Part shown: positions 1 through 5,231 of the stretch, piece after piece
Layout of the letters: each line of letters begins with the position of its first letter
Numbering within the stretch: the stretch's first letter is position 1
NCBI GenBank assembly: GCA_039208045.1
Contig: JBCCRH010000411.1
Coordinates: 1-5,231, forward strand
From: JBCCRH01 sp039208045
GTDB lineage: Bacteria > Bacteroidota > Bacteroidia > Chitinophagales > Saprospiraceae
Direction: 5' to 3'
Length of the DNA stretch: 5,231 nt
Notes under the pieces: generated by a model
What the model was told of the DNA's origin: nothing
What the model saw: the letters and a program-made list of their open reading frames with translations, nothing else
Database searches by the model: none
Program-made: the position numbers and the translations under genes

Positions 1-12
1 GGTACTTATCCT

Positions 13-1284
13 TTACTTCACCGACAGATTATAGGCCGATTCTCCTACAGACTCCGAATAAGCATGAATATCATGCTCCGCTATATCTAAGCCAATCACT
101 TCCTCTTCTTCTGAGACGCGTATGCCAATGGTAACCTTAAGCACATACATGAGCGCAAAGGCGAAAATAAACGTAAAAGCGCCTACTGCTAATGTTCCAT
201 AGAGCTGTATCCATAGCTGTCCAAGGCCTGCCTTGGCACCAAAAATCCCTACGGCCAGCGTACCCCAAATACCACATACCAAATGCACCGAAGTGGCCCC
301 TACTGGATCATCAATTTTAATACGATCGAAGAAGACTACTGAGAGTGGAATGATCACACCTGCAATACCTCCAATGACAATTGCTTCACCTGGAGACATC
401 ATATCTGCTCCAGCAGTAATCCCGACTAGCCCGCCGAGAATTCCATTTAGTACCATAGATAAGTCGTGTGACTTGAAGAGAAAGTAAGAAGCAAAAAATG
501 CCCCTACTGCACCTGCCGCAGCCGCCAAAGCAGTGGTAACAAACACCAACGAAACCGCCATTGGATCAGCCGAAAGCACAGAACCGCCATTGAAGCCAAA
601 CCATCCGAACCACAGTAGGAAAACCCCCACTGCTGCTAATGGCATACTATGGCCTGGAATGGGCCTAATACCACCCCCTGCTGTATATTTTCCCTTACGC
701 GGCCCCAGCAGCATGACAGAAGCTAGAGCAGCCCAGCCGCCAACAGCATGCACCAAAGTGGAGCCTGCAAAATCGTAAAAACCTGCCGCTTCAAGCCAGC
801 CACCTCCCCACTTCCACATCCCTGTAATAGGGTAACTAATAGCTACAAAGATGACGGCGAATAACAAAAATGCGTTGAGCTTGATTCGCTCCGCTACAGC
901 ACCAGATACGATAGTGGCAGCAGTAGCAGCAAACATAGCTTGAAAGATAAAATCAGTCCAATAGGTATATCCACCATCTGCATAAGCCGTGAAATCACCT
1001 TTCTCATAAGCCGCGAGTACCTCTGCTGGCATGCTGATCCCAAAACCACCAAAACCGAAGAATCCCCCTTCATTTACGCCTGGATACATTAAATTGAAAC
1101 CAACTATATAGTAGGTTAATAATCCAATTGCAATAATCATTGCGTTTTTGAAGAGGATATTGACAGTGTTTTTGCGTTGCACAAAACCTGCCTCTAGCGA
1201 GGAGAATCCTAAATGCATGATGAATACCAATACAGTAGCTACTAACATCCACACATTATTTGCCGTAAATAACGCTTGTGTCAT
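13..1284 (-). CDS. amtB: Ammonium transporter, Amt/MEP/Rh family
   Basis: Inner-membrane channel protein for ammonium uptake, expected to be a trimer with 11 membrane segments per subunit. The 423 residues are full length for the family. By comparison with remembered E. coli AmtB, the key pore residues are present: F118 and F231 (Phe gate, E. coli F107/F215), W159 (W148), S235 (S219), D171 (D160), and the twin pore histidines H179 and H334 (H168/H318). The motifs AERIK, DFAGSTLVH, WFGFNGGS and DDPVGATSVH are clear. Unlike E. coli AmtB there is no cleavable signal peptide: the first membrane segment begins about residue 10, which fits this ATG start. The cytoplasmic tail (about 388-423) has the EEEE-x-x-GLD-x-x-EH-x-x-x-AY pattern involved in gating and P-II contact. 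The gene follows glnK on the same strand, so its partner is almost certainly that P-II protein. No close Shine-Dalgarno precedes the ATG; a consensus one lies 47 nt upstream (see the leader ORF). The stop is 12 bp from the window edge, so any terminator lies outside. Confidence 0.97.
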   Translation of the reverse strand: MTQALFTANNVWMLVATVLVFIMHLGFSSLEAGFVQRKNTVNILFKNAMIIAIGLLTYYIVGFNLMYPGVNEGGFFGFGGFGISMPAEVLAAYEKGDFTAYADGGYTYWTDFIFQAMFAATAATIVSGAVAERIKLNAFLLFAVIFVAISYPITGMWKWGGGWLEAAGFYDFAGSTLVHAVGGWAALASVMLLGPRKGKYTAGGGIRPIPGHSMPLAAVGVFLLWFGWFGFNGGSVLSADPMAVSLVFVTTALAAAAGAVGAFFASYFLFKSHDLSMVLNGILGGLVGITAGADMMSPGEAIVIGGIAGVIIPLSVVFFDRIKIDDPVGATSVHLVCGIWGTLAVGIFGAKAGLGQLWIQLYGTLAVGAFTFIFAFALMYVLKVTIGIRVSEEEEVIGLDIAEHDIHAYSESVGESAYNLSVK

Positions 1285-1290
1285 TGTAAT

Positions 1291-1337
1291 TTATTTTTCC
1301 CGATTAGTTAAACGTAACGCCACCTGTTTTACCTCCT
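1291..1337 (-). promoter_or_regulatory. Consensus Shine-Dalgarno plus possible 10-codon leader ORF upstream of amtB
   Basis: On the minus strand AGGAGGT (1337-1331) is a perfect Shine-Dalgarno core, 47 nt from the amtB ATG and too far to serve it directly. With 8 nt between AGGAGG and the codon it is ideally placed for a GTG at 1323-1321. That GTG opens an ORF reading MALRLTNREK, ending at TAA (1293-1291), with only 6 nt (ATTACA) before the amtB ATG and in the same frame. This is the layout of a translated leader that could couple to, or gate, amtB translation. The peptide resembles nothing I know and has no run of a single amino acid as in classical attenuators. A chance ORF this short is quite possible; the strong SD is what makes it noteworthy. 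Confidence 0.35.
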
Positions 1338-1374
1338 GATCTAAGAGTAGCACAGTAGCGGAAAATACTTCGAT

Positions 1375-1388
1375 AGCTCGTAGGAGCT
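1375..1388 (-). other. Small stem-loop in the amtB leader
   Basis: On the transcribed (minus) strand this reads AGCTC-CTAC-GAGCT, a 5-bp perfect stem with a 4-nt loop. The CTCCT running from the first arm into the loop (1386-1382) is exactly complementary to AGGAG within the downstream Shine-Dalgarno (1337-1333), so the stem and an SD-blocking pairing would exclude each other. It is short and its thermodynamic relevance is uncertain. Confidence 0.3.
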
Positions 1389-1441
1389 GTACAGACATTA
1401 TGAACACAACTTGCTATAGGTTTAGACTTGCTCTTTTTAAT

Positions 1442-1491
1442 GCTTTTTTCGTTAAAAAGCCTCACCGATGCGATGCATCGCTTGCGTTTTT
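1442..1491. terminator. Candidate terminator or attenuator hairpin between glnK and amtB
   Basis: A perfect 12-bp palindrome GCGATGCATCGC (1470-1481) is flanked by a T tract on the right (1485-1491 on the plus strand) and by GCTTTTT on the minus strand (1460-1454). On the minus strand CGATGC-ATC-GCATCG can form a 6-bp stem with a 3-nt loop. A larger fold can pair the outer A tract plus GC with GCTTTTT if one base bulges. Next to it GCTTTTT (1442-1448) and AAAAAGC (1454-1460) form a second 7-bp stem with a 5-nt loop. The T run does not directly abut the strongest stem, so it may be a weak or partial terminator, letting P-II be made in excess of transporter, or only a spacer palindrome. Confidence 0.35.
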
Positions 1492-1597
1492 TGCCTCAAT
1501 AGCACTAAAAATGGCGGCGTCTAATTCCTATGCAAATTATATTCATAATGTCTAATAAGTGGTGATACTAGGTAGGACTTCTTTATTATGGGGGTGT

Positions 1598-1936
1598 TTA
1601 TAGGGCTTGCGCGCCTGTTTCTGCCGTTCTGATACGTACTACATGCTCTATATTGTAGACCATTATTTTGCCATCTCCAACTCTACCTGTAAAGCCTGCC
1701 TTGGCAATCGTCTCTACAATTTCGTGTACTCTTTCGTCGGTACACAAAATATCTAGCTGAAGACGAGCTATGTAGTCTGAATCAAAAACGCTACCTCTAT
1801 ACACTAACTTTTCTCCCTTTTGTAGACCAAATCCTTTGACTTCCTTCAATGTGAAAAAGTTGACTCCAATATCCGCCAAAGCATCTCGAATTCTATCGAA
1901 ACGAGCTAATCGAACAATCGCTTCAATTTTTTTCAT
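1598..1936 (-). CDS. glnK: Nitrogen regulatory P-II family protein (GlnK/GlnB type)
   Basis: Cytosolic trimeric signal protein that reads ATP/ADP and 2-oxoglutarate and controls partner proteins, here presumably the ammonium transporter encoded next. The 112 residues align without gaps to remembered E. coli GlnB. Retained: Q39 (2-oxoglutarate/Mg site), T-loop Y46-R47-G48 (R47 plugs the AmtB pore in the E. coli complex), and the nucleotide-binding stretch T83-G84 to G87-D88-G89-K90 with R101 and R103. Changed: Tyr51, the residue uridylylated by GlnD or adenylylated in actinobacteria, is Phe (codon TTT, 1786-1784); position 50 is Val, K58 is Arg, E62 is Asp. Ser49, phosphorylated in cyanobacterial P-II, is present. 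Control by Tyr51 nucleotidylation is therefore ruled out, and effector binding alone is the likely input. The name glnK rather than glnB rests on proximity to amtB. The start is preceded by an A-rich leader (CAAACAA) without SD. A perfect -7-like box lies about 134 bp upstream. Confidence 0.95.
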   Translation of the reverse strand: MKKIEAIVRLARFDRIRDALADIGVNFFTLKEVKGFGLQKGEKLVYRGSVFDSDYIARLQLDILCTDERVHEIVETIAKAGFTGRVGDGKIMVYNIEHVVRIRTAETGAQAL

Positions 1937-1976
1937 TTGTTTGCTATTTTTGTATGCCGCTAATACAACAAGAGCC

Positions 1977-2105
1977 TTAACTAGGGTACACTGTCCTAGA
2001 AAAGGGTAGTTTAAGTAATTTCTTTAAGCCGAAGTATTTAGATTGGTGTATTGTACTTTTTATGCTGGGCAAAGATAGAAGACCGTATACCCTAGTCCTA
2101 GTTAA
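1977..2105. repeat. Inverted repeat with clustered CTAGG/CCTAG motifs upstream of glnK
   Basis: The arm TTAACTAGGGTACAC (1977-1991) recurs in inverted orientation at 2085-2105, where the complement carries a 6-base insertion (an extra ACTAGG unit) and one mismatch. CTAGG or CCTAG occurs four times: 1981-1985, 1995-1999, 2091-2095 and 2097-2101. The first pair forms a local dyad (CTAGG, 9 nt, CCTAG) and the last pair is a direct repeat with a 6-bp period. The arms bracket the candidate glnK promoter, and the direct repeat falls where its -33 element would be. This resembles an operator or activator site for a nitrogen-responsive regulator, but the regulator cannot be named. It lies between divergent genes and might act on either. 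Confidence 0.4.
2070..2077 (-). promoter_or_regulatory. Candidate -7 promoter element for glnK (Bacteroidota type)
   Basis: The minus strand reads TATCTTTG, an exact match to the TAnnTTTG box known for the primary sigma factor of Bacteroidota. Transcription would begin near 2060-2065, giving a glnK leader of roughly 125 nt. No TTTG-like -33 element is seen 19-23 nt upstream; that position is occupied by the CCTAGT-CCTAG repeat, which would fit an activator-dependent promoter. An exact 6-of-6 match arises by chance about once per 4 kb per strand, so location is the main support. Confidence 0.4.
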
Positions 2106-2189
2106 TTTTTTCTGAAGTTGTGATACCCAAAGCTCCCCTACCAAGTACAACCATCTATTTTTCAGTAGATTACAACATCTTTAGCTGTT

Positions 2190-3731
2190 ATGCTCAATAC
2201 GCAAAAAGATCCATTATTTACACTCGTCAAATCGCTGACGAAAGCTGAGAAAAGGAGTTTCAAGCTGTATGCCAACCGCCATCAGGGGGTAGCCTCTAAC
2301 AAATTTGTGCAGCTTTTTGACGTATTGGATCGCCTGCCTGAGTATGATGAAACAGTAGTCATCAAAAAAATGTCGGACACCGAAAAACGGCATTTACCTA
2401 ACCTCAAGCGACACCTCTATAAGCAGATTTTGACTAGCCTTCGCCTAATCTACATCGATAAAAATATTGACATCCAAATACGAGAACAGCTCGATTTCGC
2501 ACGTATATTATATGGTAAGGCCATGTATATGCAAAGCCTGAAAATTCTGGAACGCATCAAGAAAATTGCTGATGAGCATCACCAAGATATTTTGCACTTA
2601 GAAATTTTAGAGTTCCAAAAACTCATTGAAGCACGGCACATCACTAGAAGTAGATCGATAGAAAACAAAATGGAAAAACTATTGGATGAATCGGTGAAGC
2701 GCAGTAGCATCACCCTTACTTCTAATCGCCTTTCCAACCTCAATATCCAGATTCATGGCTGGTATATCCAATTTGGTCATATTCAAGCGGAGGAAGATGC
2801 CAGCAAAGTCAATGCCTTTTTTCAGCTGCAATCCCCCGAAGAGGACTTTAGCCTTCAACCTACTTTCTTTGAAAAAGCTCACCTGTATCAGGCCCACTTT
2901 TGGCGTTGCTATATCCTGGTAGATTTTACTAGTTGTGTGCAATATGCTCGGCAGTGGGTCAATCTGTTCCTCATCAATCCAAAAATGCGATATAAGGATC
3001 CTGATCTCTACATGCGGGCACTGTATTATCTGCTTACTTCACTCTACATCACCAATAAAAAAGAAGCTTTCAGGCACTATCTTGCCGAATTAGAAGATTT
3101 CCAAGAGAGCCAACTCAAGCAGTTGAATGACAACTCTAAAATGATTGGCTTCACCTACCACCAACTCTCTCAATTGAATTTTTTATTATTGAGTAAGCAA
3201 TACGAACAAGTAATCGCGCTCGAACCAACGCTTCAAAAACAACTGGATAAGTATGCCTCCTACATGGATGTACACCGCATCTTACTTTTTTACTACAAAT
3301 TTGCCTGTGCTCACTTTGCTTGTGGTCGCTTCAATGAAGCTCTGGATCATCTCAATATTATCATCAATGATAAGAGTGCGCATCTGCGAGAAGATTTATT
3401 TATCAACGCCCGGGTCTTACAGATTTTGTGCCTTTTCGAGCTGAAACAATACGATCTGATCGACTACCTACAAGTTTCCCTACGCCGCGCCATCCGAAAA
3501 TCAAAAGAGCAATCTAATCTACAACCTGCGCTTATTCAAGGGGTAAGAGAACTTATAAAGACCCCATCGATAGAGCGGCAGCAGGCGTTTCAGGAGCTCG
3601 CCGAAATTTTGCTTCCTCTATCTCGTAATAAATACGAGCACAAAGCCAATTTTTTCCTATCTCCCATGCTTTGGGTAGAAAGTAAGCTCCAAGGGTGTTA
3701 CGTTTTTCAGCTAAATGGTATTAAGGTGTAA
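2190..3731 (+). CDS. Hypothetical protein, predicted all-helical (TPR-like solenoid)
   Basis: I recognise the general type (long helical proteins found in Bacteroidota with an N-terminal KSLTKAEKR-like motif) but no assigned function. The 513 residues have no signal peptide and no membrane segments, so the protein is probably cytoplasmic. The N-terminal part (about 8-90) is basic and holds KSLTKAEKRSFKLYANR (14-30) and a second basic helix KRHLYKQILTSLRLIY (73-88). From about 100 onward, amphipathic helices rich in Leu, Tyr, Phe and Ala alternate, some TPR-like, for example 103-127 and 371-394 (HFACGRFNEALDHL). That suggests a helical-repeat scaffold for protein binding. The ATG at 2190 puts the conserved-looking N-terminus at residue 1, though no SD precedes it. 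The next gene begins 8 bp after the stop, so the two are probably cotranscribed and may act together. It is divergent from glnK. Reading frame and length are secure; the function is unknown. Confidence 0.9.
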   Translation: MLNTQKDPLFTLVKSLTKAEKRSFKLYANRHQGVASNKFVQLFDVLDRLPEYDETVVIKKMSDTEKRHLPNLKRHLYKQILTSLRLIYIDKNIDIQIREQLDFARILYGKAMYMQSLKILERIKKIADEHHQDILHLEILEFQKLIEARHITRSRSIENKMEKLLDESVKRSSITLTSNRLSNLNIQIHGWYIQFGHIQAEEDASKVNAFFQLQSPEEDFSLQPTFFEKAHLYQAHFWRCYILVDFTSCVQYARQWVNLFLINPKMRYKDPDLYMRALYYLLTSLYITNKKEAFRHYLAELEDFQESQLKQLNDNSKMIGFTYHQLSQLNFLLLSKQYEQVIALEPTLQKQLDKYASYMDVHRILLFYYKFACAHFACGRFNEALDHLNIIINDKSAHLREDLFINARVLQILCLFELKQYDLIDYLQVSLRRAIRKSKEQSNLQPALIQGVRELIKTPSIERQQAFQELAEILLPLSRNKYEHKANFFLSPMLWVESKLQGCYVFQLNGIKV

Positions 3732-3739
3732 AACAACCC

Positions 3740-5231
3740 TTGTATCCTCTTACATCTTTTGGTACGCTGCTCTTGCTCTGCTTGCTCTATAGCACTATTG
3801 GCTTCAGCCAAATAGTGGATAGTTTATTGCCCATCTCAACAGATGCCCTGGAGCTACAAGCAGAAACCCAAGGGGTAACAGACCTGGATATGGAGGCTTT
3901 TCAGCTACAGCTTCCGCTAAATGTCAACACGGTCACCGAGGGGGTACTTCTACAGCTAGGGGTATTGTCTTCGCAGCAAATTCAGGCCTTTCTCTACTAT
4001 CGCGCTAATTTTGGGCCATTCATTAGCCTGTACGAATTGCAAGCTATTCCTCATTTTGACCTAGCCACTATAAAGGCTTTACGCCCCTATTTATCTTCTA
4101 AGCAGCATACCGATGACTACCAAGCTGCGCTGGCCGATTTGTTCCGTACAGGGCGAAGAACCGTACAGACTCGCTGGTCGCAATCATGGTCAAAGCGCGA
4201 TAACACATCTGCTTTAGGCCCTCCCTTTCAGCTTACTTTGCGCTTGCGCCATCAGCATGGCAATAAACTAAGTATTGGCCTACAGGCCGAAAAAGACGCT
4301 GGTGAACCCTTTTTTAGGGGTGCGAATCGTGCTGGTTTCGACTTCTACAGTATGCACGCTTACCTGCAAAACTACCGGCACTGGCTAAAAGCGGTGGCGC
4401 TGGGGGATTACAAATTGAGTCTCGGGCAAGGGCTGCTCATCTATCAAGGCTTTTCCACCAGCAAGGGCAGCGTCGCTACAGCCATCAAACAAGCAGACCG
4501 TAAGTTAGCCCCGCATGCTTCCACTGGTGAAAGCCGGTTTTTACGGGGTGCCGCCTTCCATTTGCAATTTGGTAATTTACACTGGACAGCCTTTGGCTCT
4601 CTCAAAAAGCTAGATGGTGCAGTAGTAGCAGACACATTGGGCCAGGCATTTAGCCGGAATTTTAGCGAAAGCGGCTTACACCGAACAGCTAGCGAACTGA
4701 GCCGTAAAGGCAAGATCCGCCAGAGCATCTTAGGCCAGCAAATAGAGTGGAAATCTGCCAATTGGATGGTGGGTACTAATATTCTGTGGGCCAACTTTCG
4801 CCTTCCCATAGTACCTACTGCTGCACCATACAATAGGTACCACTTTCGTGGAAATACTCAGTTGGGCCTTTCAGTACACTACAGCTTTCGGCCTAAAAAC
4901 TGGCAGCTGTTTGGGGAAGTGGCTCGTAGCCGAAATGGAGCGTATGCACACCTGCATAGCCTTTTAGTTGGCTTGGGGCCAAAATTAGACCTCGCACTTT
5001 CCTATCGGCATTACGCAAAAGCGTACCAAGCAATGTTTGCCAATGCCTTCAGGTCGAGCACGCGCACCCAAAACGAAACGGGCTGGTACATAGGCATACA
5101 GCTACGCCCCCATAGGCAGTGGACGCTCAATGCACATATAGACATCTGGCAGCATCCGTGGCTACAGTTTCGGGCAGATCGACCGTCACTTGGTAGAGCC
5201 TATCGCCTGCGTCTCAACTACAAACGAAAAC
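3740..5231 (+). CDS. Helix-hairpin-helix (ComEA-like) protein with beta-barrel-like C-terminus, 3' partial
   Basis: The frame is open from the TAA at 3722 to the window end, giving 497 codons with no stop seen, so the protein continues beyond. No ATG is available upstream of the hydrophobic leader; the TTG at 3740 is the best start, with AAGGTG (3723-3728) as a weak SD and 8 bp from the previous stop. Residues 1-24 form a signal-peptide-like leader (hydrophobic core 9-17, likely cut near GFS-Q), so the protein is exported. Residues about 59-118 are a ComEA-type tandem helix-hairpin-helix region, with LNVNT (60-64), YYRANFGPF (86-94), LYELQAIPHF and RPYL (115-118). Both hairpins lack the usual GIG (LGVLSS and IPHFD), so DNA binding is uncertain. 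From about 140 to the end, alternating polar and aromatic strands with turns, including LGQGLLIYQGFSTSKG (228-243) and FLRGAA (267-272), look like an outer-membrane barrel. Possible roles are DNA uptake or an unrelated surface function; neither is demonstrated. Confidence 0.85.
   Translation, partial: MYPLTSFGTLLLLCLLYSTIGFSQIVDSLLPISTDALELQAETQGVTDLDMEAFQLQLPLNVNTVTEGVLLQLGVLSSQQIQAFLYYRANFGPFISLYELQAIPHFDLATIKALRPYLSSKQHTDDYQAALADLFRTGRRTVQTRWSQSWSKRDNTSALGPPFQLTLRLRHQHGNKLSIGLQAEKDAGEPFFRGANRAGFDFYSMHAYLQNYRHWLKAVALGDYKLSLGQGLLIYQGFSTSKGSVATAIKQADRKLAPHASTGESRFLRGAAFHLQFGNLHWTAFGSLKKLDGAVVADTLGQAFSRNFSESGLHRTASELSRKGKIRQSILGQQIEWKSANWMVGTNILWANFRLPIVPTAAPYNRYHFRGNTQLGLSVHYSFRPKNWQLFGEVARSRNGAYAHLHSLLVGLGPKLDLALSYRHYAKAYQAMFANAFRSSTRTQNETGWYIGIQLRPHRQWTLNAHIDIWQHPWLQFRADRPSLGRAYRLRLNYKRK

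Larger units (their letters stand above)
1285..1597 (-). other. Long glnK-amtB spacer / amtB leader region
   Basis: This 313-bp stretch lies between the stop of glnK and the start of amtB, where many genomes have only a few tens of bases. I see no conserved protein in it. It contains, in the direction of transcription, an AT-rich segment (1533-1560), a palindrome flanked by A and T tracts (1442-1491), a 5-bp stem-loop (1375-1388), and a consensus Shine-Dalgarno with a 10-codon ORF (1291-1337). No exact TAnnTTTG promoter box was found on the minus strand here; the nearest is TATAATTTG (1533-1541), with one extra spacer base. It could be a read-through spacer with attenuation, or hold a separate amtB promoter that is not obvious from sequence. 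Confidence 0.6.

Noticed and set aside
233..778. Plus-strand ORFs of 84 and 81 codons inside amtB
   Set aside because: They are antisense to highly conserved transporter segments and rich in Pro, Thr and Ser, as expected from the complement of membrane-segment codons.
1070..1339. 60-codon minus and 63-codon plus ORFs around the amtB start
   Set aside because: Both overlap the secure amtB N-terminus in other frames, have no RBS and resemble no known protein.
1533..1541. TATAATTTG on the minus strand as a possible amtB promoter
   Set aside because: It has three rather than two spacer bases compared with TAnnTTTG, no -33 partner was seen, and it lies about 250 bp from amtB in AT-rich sequence.
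2156..2163. TATTTTTC as a -7 element for the 513-residue gene
   Set aside because: The last base differs from TAnnTTTG and no TTTG-like box lies at the right distance upstream, so it is too weak to annotate.
2679..3444. 87-codon antisense ORF and 63-codon alternative-frame ORF within the 513-residue gene
   Set aside because: The host frame is uninterrupted and protein-like throughout; these are shadows.
3740..3781. Lipoprotein signal (Cys14 after LLLL) in the HhH protein
   Set aside because: The residues before the Cys do not fit a lipobox (no Gly, Ala or Ser at -1), so a signal peptide cut near residue 23 is preferred.
4444..4833. 129-residue minus-strand ORF opposite the HhH-barrel gene
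   Set aside because: The plus-strand frame here is continuous and encodes recognisable barrel motifs (FLRGAA, LGQGLLIY). The antisense translation has no coherent domain and reads as a composition shadow.

Overview
The window looks like chromosomal DNA of a member of the Bacteroidota, possibly a Saprospiraceae/Lewinella-type organism; the phylum is the stronger inference and the family is recollection only. The grounds are a perfect Bacteroidota-type -7 promoter box (TAnnTTTG) upstream of the P-II gene, mostly SD-less AT-rich starts, and two genes on the right (a helical protein opening with a KSLTKAEKR motif, and a helix-hairpin-helix domain fused to a beta-barrel) of types I associate with that phylum. 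No mobile element, tRNA, rRNA or CRISPR array was seen.

Left half, minus strand: a nitrogen-sensing pair. A P-II signal protein gene (glnK, 1598-1936) is followed downstream by an ammonium transporter gene (amtB, 13-1284). This is the conserved glnK-amtB arrangement, in which P-II binds the cytoplasmic face of the transporter and blocks ammonium import when nitrogen is plentiful. Two things are unusual. The P-II protein has Phe at position 51, where the uridylylated or adenylylated Tyr normally sits. The two genes are separated by 313 bp containing a terminator-like hairpin, a small stem-loop, and a consensus Shine-Dalgarno driving a possible 10-codon leader ORF that stops just before amtB.

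Middle: a 253-bp divergent intergenic region (1937-2189) holds a candidate glnK promoter bracketed by CTAGG/CCTAG repeats that may be a regulator binding site.

Right half, plus strand: a 513-residue all-helical protein of unknown function (2190-3731) and, 8 bp after its stop, a secreted protein with an N-terminal ComEA-like helix-hairpin-helix domain and a long beta-barrel-like C-terminal part (from 3740, running off the window end). The second gene has no ATG start and probably begins with TTG. The close spacing suggests one transcript. No functional connection to the nitrogen genes is visible.

The best leads are the Y51F P-II protein and the amtB leader architecture; nothing in the window amounts to a clearly new multi-gene system.
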